Shown here piece after piece: positions 6,131-11,107 of a stretch of DNA of 13,325 bases. Each line of letters begins with the position of its first letter. The stretch's first letter is position 1. Below the pieces are notes generated by a model. That model made no database searches and had not been told where the DNA came from. It was given only the letters and a program-made list of their open reading frames with translations. The position numbers and the translations under genes are program-made. The stretch is from positions 1-13,325 of the forward strand of contig CATIYU010000063.1 of the NCBI GenBank assembly GCA_949739085.1. The letters run 5' to 3'. Source of the stretch: an uncultured Eubacteriales bacterium. Lineage in GTDB: Bacteria > Bacillota_A > Clostridia > Oscillospirales > Oscillospiraceae.

Positions 6131-7255
6131 TCAGCCCTCGTACATCTTCTGTACCCGCTCAAGCCACTCGGTAATGGGCAGGTGCTGGGGGCAGGACTGC
6201 TCGCACTGGCGGCAGGCGACGCAGGCGGAGGCCAGTCCTCCCCCGGCGGCGATGGCCTGGTAGGCGTCCCGGCCGGGCTCGCGGCCCTGGCGGAGAGCGG
6301 TCTGTCCGGCGTTGTACAGGGCAAAGTACTCCGGGATGTTAATATTCCGGGGACAGCCGTCCACGCAGTAGCGGCAGGCGGTGCAGGCGATGGCGGGCAC
6401 GGCGCTAATGATCTCCGCCGCCTTCTCCAGCAGCGCCAGCTCCTGAGGCTGGAGGGGGGCGGGGTCGTGCATAAAGCTGGTGTTTTCGTCCAGCTGGGCC
6501 TGGTCAGACATGCCGCTGAGCACCGCCATGACCCCCTCCAGACCCGCCGCGAACCGGAGAGCCCAGGAGGCGGGGGACCAGTCGGGATGGGCGGCCTTCA
6601 GCGGGGCTTCGGCCTCTTCCGGGAGCTTTGCCAGCTTCCCGCCCTTCACCGGCTCCATAATCACCACCTGCTTGCCGTGGCGGCGGACGGTCTCATAGCA
6701 CTTCCGGGACTGGACCCGCTCGTCCTCCCAGTCCAGGTAGTTGAGCTGGAGTTGGACGAACTCCGTCTCCGGGTGCTCGGTGAGAATCCGGTCCAAAACG
6801 TCCGCCTTGTCGTGGAAGGAGAAGCCCAGATGGCGGATTTTCCCCTCCGCCTTCTTCTGCTGGAGGAAGCCGAAGGTATCCAGCCGCCCGGCGGTCTCAT
6901 AGCTCCCGGCTGTGAGGCTGTGGAGGAGGTAATAGTCGAAGTAGTCCACGCCGCACTTCTCCAGCTGGTCCGCGAAGATCGCGGCCTGCTTCTCCGGGCC
7001 GTCCTCGGGCTTGATGTGGAAGAGGGGCATCTTGTCCGCCAGGGTGAAGCTGTCCCGGGGATGGCGCTTAACCAGAGCGTCCCGGACGGCGTGTTCGCTC
7101 TCGCCGGCGTGGTACATATAGGCTGTGTCAAAGTAGGTGTAGCCCCGCTCCAGGAAGGCGTCCACCATGGCGCAGACCTGCTCCAGGTCAATTCTGCCCT
7201 GCTCCTTGGGGTCGGGCATGGGAAGGCGCATCATACCAAAGCCAAGTTTTTTCAT
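6131..7255 (-). CDS. Aldo/keto reductase with two C-terminal [4Fe-4S] motifs
   Basis: A 374-residue cytoplasmic oxidoreductase. Residues 1-280 are an aldo/keto reductase barrel with the catalytic tetrad D43, Y48 (in DTAYMYHAGESE), K75 (LADKMP) and H112 (LLHS). The C-terminal part holds two ferredoxin-like cluster motifs: C291, C294, C297, C301 and C345, C348, C351, C355, each CxxCxxCxxxCP. This predicted-oxidoreductase architecture is common in Clostridia and other anaerobes; its natural substrate is generally not established. The clusters may let the barrel exchange electrons with ferredoxin instead of, or together with, NAD(P)H. The ATG at 7255 has AAGGAG 8 bases before it. It lies downstream of the PBP gene in the same direction, with an 88-bp gap carrying a TATAAT box. 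All key residues are intact. Confidence 0.94.
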   Translation of the reverse strand: MKKLGFGMMRLPMPDPKEQGRIDLEQVCAMVDAFLERGYTYFDTAYMYHAGESEHAVRDALVKRHPRDSFTLADKMPLFHIKPEDGPEKQAAIFADQLEKCGVDYFDYYLLHSLTAGSYETAGRLDTFGFLQQKKAEGKIRHLGFSFHDKADVLDRILTEHPETEFVQLQLNYLDWEDERVQSRKCYETVRRHGKQVVIMEPVKGGKLAKLPEEAEAPLKAAHPDWSPASWALRFAAGLEGVMAVLSGMSDQAQLDENTSFMHDPAPLQPQELALLEKAAEIISAVPAIACTACRYCVDGCPRNINIPEYFALYNAGQTALRQGREPGRDAYQAIAAGGGLASACVACRQCEQSCPQHLPITEWLERVQKMYEG

Positions 7256-7282
7256 GTCCGTTTCTCCTTATTTTAATATATC

Positions 7283-7288
7283 ATTATA
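7283..7288 (-). promoter_or_regulatory. Possible -10 box for the reductase gene
   Basis: TATAAT is present on the minus strand in an AT-rich stretch about 30 bp before the start codon. No convincing -35 box is seen 16-18 bp further upstream and there is no TGn extension. The AT-rich context alone could produce the match. Confidence 0.3.
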
Positions 7289-7322
7289 TATCAGCATCCC
7301 GCTCTCGGGGTAGAATCGTGCA

Positions 7323-7343
7323 CCCCAGGCTCCAGTCCAGGGG
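7323..7343 (-). other. Hairpin directly after the PBP stop codon
   Basis: CCCCAGG and CCAGGGG pair (one mismatch) around a 7-base loop, abutting the stop codon of the PBP gene. The following bases on the minus strand contain no T-run, so at most it is a weak or non-canonical terminator. Confidence 0.35.
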
Positions 7344-10064
7344 CTAGGGCAAAACCGGTTCCTCCGGCAAATCCGGTTCGTCCGGCTCATCCGGCTCTGT
7401 ACCGCCGCCCTGATCGTCCGGCTCCTCCGGGGGCAAAACGGTGCCGGAATCCGGCTCATCCGTATCGGAATCGTCGGGGTCTGTGGGGATGGTGGTGGTG
7501 GGCCAGCCGTCGCCGCCGGGGTCCAGATCCCCTTCCTCCCCCTCCTCCGGGGGCAGCTGCGCCTCCGGGTCAAAGTTTTCGTCGTGGTAGGTGCAGGTCC
7601 CGGCGCTTACTTTGAAGTAGGTCAGGTGGGCCTCCATGTCGGTGGACTCAATGGGCCGGGTATTGACGGTCGTGCCGTCCTCCAGCGTCACATCGTAGCC
7701 GGGCAGGCCCAAAAACTCCCGGCCCGCCAGCATAATCCGGGTATGGACCGTGTCCTCGGGGCAGTACTCCCCTGCCAGATGGACTTCCCCGGTCTCCGGG
7801 TCTGTGCAGACCCGGACCTCCACGTGGCAGGTACAGTTCTCGGTCGGGGCGGCGCTGGCCTGAATCTCCGCGCTGATAACCCGGCTGCCCCGGTAGTCGG
7901 CGGCGCAGAGAGCCACCGGAATCTTGCCGCAGTCGGCACAGACCTGGACGCTGACGATGCCATCGGGCCGGTCCGGGAAGCCCGGGTCCTCCAGGTTCTC
8001 GTGGATCTTCTCCATGACCATCTTCCAGGCCGCCAGGGCGGGATTGACCTTGCCGGAGTCGATTCGCTCGGCCTTGTCCTTGTACCCCACCCACACGGCG
8101 GCGGAGTAGTAGGGGGAGAACCCGGCAAAATAGCGGTCATATTTGTCATTGGTGGTGCCAGTCTTACCGGCCACAATCATGTTGTCGATGCGGGCGGCAG
8201 TGCCGGTGCCGCCGGTGACCACGCTGCGCAGCATCTTCGTCATGAGATAGGCGGTGGTCTTCTTCATGGCCACCGTGGACTCCGGGGTGTTGTCCACAAT
8301 AATCTCAGAGTGGTCGTTGGACTCGATGCGCACGATGGTCCGGGGCGGGGTGTAGATGCCCTCGTTGAGGAACGCGCCGTAGGCGGCGGCCATCTCCTCC
8401 GTGGTCACGCCGTAGGTCAGCCCGCCCATAGCCAGGGGGCTCAGCGCAAGGTCCCTGGTGTCCAGGGTGGTGAAGCCCAGGCGCTGCTCCATGAACTCAA
8501 AGGAGCGGCTGTAGCCCAGGGCCTCCATGGTGCGGCTGGCCACTGTGTTGACAGATCGCTGGAGGCCGGTGGCGATGGTGGTGTACCCGGCGTAGCCCGG
8601 GGGGTCGTTTTTGGGGTAGCCGCCGGTCTGGGCGTCGTTGAGCCGCAGGGGATAGTTGTCCATGACGCTGCCGGGACTCACCACGTCATACTCCAGGGCC
8701 GGGGCGTACACGGCCACCGGCTTGATGGCGCTGCCCGGGGTGCGGGGGGATGTGGCTAGGTTCAAGCCCCGCCGGCCCGTCTTCACCCCCACGCCCCCCG
8801 CCATGGCCACCACGTCCCCGGTGTAGGGGTCCACCACGGTGATGGCGGAATCCAGGGGCTTTCCAGTGGGGGAGGGGTAATCGAAGTTGGCGGGGTTCTC
8901 ATAGACCTCGTCTACAATGGACTGGATATCCGGGTCCTGGGTGGTATAGATATGGTAGCCCGCGTTGTAGAGGAGGGTGGAGGCGGTCTCCCGGCTGACG
9001 CCCCTGGCCTCCTGAATGCATTCAATGGCGTCCTCAATGGCGGCGTCGACAAACCAGGAGTAGGTGGCCACATCCTGGACGTCCTCGCCGTCCTCGCCCT
9101 CGCCATCCTTCCCGGCGTCGATGAAGCGCAGCTCCTCCGCCTTGGCGGCGTCCCGGGTGGCCTCATCGATATAGCCCTGCTTGCACATCTCGTCCAGGAT
9201 CAACTCCTGGCGGCTCTTGTTGAACTCCCGGCAGGTCTTGTAGGAGCCGTCGTCCTGCTTGAACTTGGCGTCCCGGAGGGGGTCGTAGAGGGAGGGGTTG
9301 TTGGTGATGCCCACGATGGCGGCGCTCTCCGCCAGGCTCAGTTCGCTTACATCCTTGCCAAAGTAGCCCTTGGCGGCGGTCTGGATGCCGTAGAAGCTCT
9401 GGCCGAAGAAGACCCGGTTGAGGTATTCGGTAACAATATACTCCTTGGTGACGTTGGGGTCTTTCTCGAACTCCAGGGCCCGGAAGATCTCCCGGAGCTT
9501 CCGCTTGACGGTGACCTCCCGGTCGTCGTACATGTTGCGCAGCACCTGCTGGGTGAGGGTGGAGCCGCCCCGGGTGGCCCCGCCAGTGATGGTGGACTTG
9601 ATGGCGCCGGCGGTGCCGACCCAGTCCACACCTTGGTGGGTCCAGAAGCGCTTATCCTCAATAGCCACCAGGGCCTGAACCAGGTGCTCGGGCAGGTCGT
9701 CGTACTCGATAAGCTCCCGGTTGCCGCCGTTCTTGTTGCGCTCACTGTTGTCAAAGAGGGTGGCCAAGACGTTGCCGTCCTTGTCATAGATCGTGGAGGT
9801 AAGCGACAGTGTCAGCTCCTGGGCGTTCATCTGCTGGCCCAGAGACGGGATAAGGGTGGTGTCGATGTAGGTCATAAAGATTTTGAAGAAAATAGCTGCC
9901 GTGGCCACGCCAATCACGCACAGGGTAAAAAGGGTCAGGAATATTCCGCCAATGACCCGCCCGATGATTACATAAACTGGCGTTTTCTTTTTCGTTTTGC
10001 GGGGGGTGGAGCCGGTTCCGCCGCTGTCCGGCGCCGGTGTGCCCGCGCGGTCCATTTGGTCCAT
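7344..10064 (-). CDS. Class A penicillin-binding protein (PBP1A-type transglycosylase/transpeptidase)
   Basis: A 906-residue cell-wall enzyme that polymerises lipid II into glycan strands and crosslinks the peptides. It has a basic cytoplasmic tail, one membrane segment (about 31-60), and a GT51 domain with catalytic E136 in ALVAIEDKRFWTHQGVD, plus RGGSTLTQQ (165-173) and the KRKLREI motif (187-193). The transpeptidase domain has S445-A-I-K448, S504-V-N506 and K634-TG-T. An acidic insert (GEGEDGEDVQD, 321-331) lies in the linker. After the transpeptidase domain come a cysteine-rich segment (709-768: C709, C712, C720, C744, C746, C753, C768; also C824) and an acidic Pro/Asp/Glu tail (about 836-906). 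The tail's EPDEPDEPD is encoded by 9-bp repeats near 7372-7397. The start has AAAGGAGGT 7 bases upstream; a second ATG three codons in is less well placed. ponA/mrcA-type genes are the closest named relatives. Confidence 0.96.
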   Translation of the reverse strand: MDQMDRAGTPAPDSGGTGSTPRKTKKKTPVYVIIGRVIGGIFLTLFTLCVIGVATAAIFFKIFMTYIDTTLIPSLGQQMNAQELTLSLTSTIYDKDGNVLATLFDNSERNKNGGNRELIEYDDLPEHLVQALVAIEDKRFWTHQGVDWVGTAGAIKSTITGGATRGGSTLTQQVLRNMYDDREVTVKRKLREIFRALEFEKDPNVTKEYIVTEYLNRVFFGQSFYGIQTAAKGYFGKDVSELSLAESAAIVGITNNPSLYDPLRDAKFKQDDGSYKTCREFNKSRQELILDEMCKQGYIDEATRDAAKAEELRFIDAGKDGEGEDGEDVQDVATYSWFVDAAIEDAIECIQEARGVSRETASTLLYNAGYHIYTTQDPDIQSIVDEVYENPANFDYPSPTGKPLDSAITVVDPYTGDVVAMAGGVGVKTGRRGLNLATSPRTPGSAIKPVAVYAPALEYDVVSPGSVMDNYPLRLNDAQTGGYPKNDPPGYAGYTTIATGLQRSVNTVASRTMEALGYSRSFEFMEQRLGFTTLDTRDLALSPLAMGGLTYGVTTEEMAAAYGAFLNEGIYTPPRTIVRIESNDHSEIIVDNTPESTVAMKKTTAYLMTKMLRSVVTGGTGTAARIDNMIVAGKTGTTNDKYDRYFAGFSPYYSAAVWVGYKDKAERIDSGKVNPALAAWKMVMEKIHENLEDPGFPDRPDGIVSVQVCADCGKIPVALCAADYRGSRVISAEIQASAAPTENCTCHVEVRVCTDPETGEVHLAGEYCPEDTVHTRIMLAGREFLGLPGYDVTLEDGTTVNTRPIESTDMEAHLTYFKVSAGTCTYHDENFDPEAQLPPEEGEEGDLDPGGDGWPTTTIPTDPDDSDTDEPDSGTVLPPEEPDDQGGGTEPDEPDEPDLPEEPVLP

Positions 10065-10093
10065 GTGTTATACCTCCTTTATCAGGCTGGCAG

Positions 10094-10112
10094 GGCATAC
10101 TTACGGTATGCC
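10094..10112. repeat. Perfect inverted repeat in the PBP leader
   Basis: GGCATAC and GTATGCC form perfect 7-bp arms around a 5-bp centre (TTACG). It lies between the -10 box and the ribosome binding site of the PBP gene, covering roughly the first 20 transcribed bases. It could be a repressor operator or a 5' stem-loop that stabilises the message. Confidence 0.55.
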
Positions 10113-10119
10113 AATTTAT

Positions 10120-10148
10120 AGTATACCACAGCTTGTCAACCTTGAAAA
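10120..10148 (-). promoter_or_regulatory. Probable promoter of the PBP gene
   Basis: On the minus strand: -10 TATACT (10120-10125), a 17-bp spacer and a weak -35 TTTTCA (10143-10148). A perfect TTGACA (10134-10139) also lies here but is only 8 bp from TATACT; with a spacer of 13 it would face TATAAA (10115-10120). The region is clearly a promoter, but which pair is used is uncertain. Confidence 0.5.
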
Positions 10149-10257
10149 GGGAAATTCTGCCGTAAATTTCTGCCGGTTTCGACAGGAATCCCGAAAATTT
10201 TCCATAAAATACAAAAACCACCCCCGGAAATCGTCGAAATGTCACATAGAATTGGTC

Positions 10258-10286
10258 TTGCAATTTTCGTGAAAAAAGGGTACACT
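10258..10286 (+). promoter_or_regulatory. Promoter of the DUF1292 gene
   Basis: -35 TTGCAA (10258-10263), a 17-bp spacer and -10 TACACT (10281-10286). Transcription would start near 10293, giving a leader of about 40 bases that ends in GAGGAGGT. It is divergent from the PBP promoter; the 110 bp between them are AT-rich. Confidence 0.6.
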
Positions 10287-10334
10287 ATAGCCAGACCAAA
10301 AAGCCGGACGTCAGCGGCGAGGAGGTGCCCACCT

Positions 10335-10628
10335 ATGAGCGGAGAATTCGGTCCTGATTTTATCACCGTAACAGACGAGGACGGCAACGACATTGAACTG
10401 GAACTGGTGGACGCCCTGGAGCACAACGGCCTGACTTATATGGCTTTCTACCCCGCCGTGGAGGAGGGGGCCAATGAGGACAGCGAGGACTACGGCATGG
10501 TCATCCTCAAGTCCATTGAGGAGAACGGCGAGGAGCTGCTCTCCACCCTGGACAGCGACGAGGAGCTGGACGAAGTCTACAAGCTCTTTATGGAACGCCT
10601 CTTTGACGAGGAAGACGGGGAGGAGTAG
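10335..10628 (+). CDS. DUF1292 family protein (YrzB-like)
   Basis: A 97-residue, very acidic protein without membrane or signal segments. The pattern ITVTDEDGNDIELELVDALEHNGLTYMAFYP (10-40) followed by YGMVILKSI (53-61) and a Glu/Asp-rich C-terminus (DEELDEVYKLFMERLFDEEDGEE) matches the DUF1292 family of Firmicutes, whose members are usually about 80-110 residues and have no established biochemical function. The ATG at 10335 has GAGGAGGT 8 bases before it; an upstream in-frame ATG at 10239 lies before the promoter and is rejected. In many Firmicutes the family sits beside alaS and ruvX (yrrK); here it is next to 6S RNA and pcrA instead. The fold resembles a small beta-rich domain with a helical end; no role is claimed. 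Confidence 0.88.
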   Translation: MSGEFGPDFITVTDEDGNDIELELVDALEHNGLTYMAFYPAVEEGANEDSEDYGMVILKSIEENGEELLSTLDSDEELDEVYKLFMERLFDEEDGEE

Positions 10629-10684
10629 GCAGCGCCCCAGACCTGCTGGTTCCCCTGGCCGGAAAAGCGCATAGTATTTATATA

Positions 10685-10917
10685 GAGTGCCCTGCGGGGT
10701 ACGTGATGAGTCTTTTTTTAACCCACATTCCGTTATACGGGATGCCGGTTCAGCATCTGGTTTGCAGGCCTCCCGGCTGCCACCATGGAACCTGCCCCCT
10801 GCGGGCGGTCCACGGCTGTTGGACGTTGGAAGCAGTAAAGGATGCTGCAGGCGACCCACCTGCCTTTTATGTGCAGGTTATAACAGGGCTCACACGGCCA
10901 TCGCGGGGCGCTTTTTT
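10685..10917 (+). ncRNA. ssrS: 6S RNA (ssrS), structure-based call
   Basis: 6S RNA binds the sigma-A RNA polymerase by mimicking an open promoter. The sequence folds in the classic way. A closing stem pairs GTGCCCTGCG (10687-10696) with CGCGGGGCGC (10902-10911). A second stem pairs GTGATGAGTC (10703-10712) with GGCTCACAC (10887-10895). Next comes a large central bubble with small hairpins on each side: ATTCCGT/ACGGGAT in the 5' strand, and ACCTGC/GCAGGT (10858-10863 with 10873-10878) in the 3' strand. A long apical arm is then closed by CAGCATC (10751-10757) and GATGCTG (10841-10847). The 3' end is a G/C stem followed by six T, so the closing stem also serves as terminator. TATTTATATAG just before 10685 is a plausible -10 region; no good -35 is seen. 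No coding potential is evident. Size (about 230 bases) is slightly above the usual 180-220. Confidence 0.82.
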
Positions 10918-10925
10918 AACGCGCA

Positions 10926-10955
10926 GAGCGTCTCCCTTCCGGGGGCGCTCTTTTT
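10926..10955 (+). terminator. Intrinsic terminator downstream of 6S RNA
   Basis: A 10-bp stem GAGCGTCTCC/GGGGGCGCTC (two G-U pairs) with a CTTCC loop is followed by TTTTT. It comes 8 bp after the T-run that ends the 6S RNA, so it is a second, back-up terminator separating 6S RNA from pcrA. Confidence 0.8.
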
Positions 10956-11031
10956 GCCTGCTCCGAAACCGCATACCGCAGAACCGGGCCGGAATTGTAA
11001 GAAAATCCGGTCGATTTATGAAAGATGCCCG

Positions 11032-11060
11032 TTGACCCTGGCCCCAAATTATACTAAAAT
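11032..11060 (+). promoter_or_regulatory. Promoter of pcrA
   Basis: -35 TTGACC (11032-11037), a 17-bp spacer and -10 TAAAAT (11055-11060). An overlapping TATACT (11051-11056) lacks a -35 box at the right distance. Transcription would begin near 11067, giving a leader of about 40 bases. Confidence 0.6.
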
Positions 11061-11070
11061 GGGGACAGGG
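11036..11070. repeat. Inverted repeat enclosing the pcrA -10 box
   Basis: CCCTGGCCCC (11036-11045) and GGGGACAGGG (11061-11070) are inverted copies matching at 9 of 10 positions, separated by 15 AT-rich bases that contain the -10 box. The left arm touches the -35 box and the right arm covers the expected transcription start. A repressor dimer could bind here; most of the repeat is not transcribed as one hairpin if initiation is at 11067. Confidence 0.55.
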
Positions 11071-11107
11071 TACGTTTATTTTATGAAGAGAGATAGGGTG
11101 GAGTACT

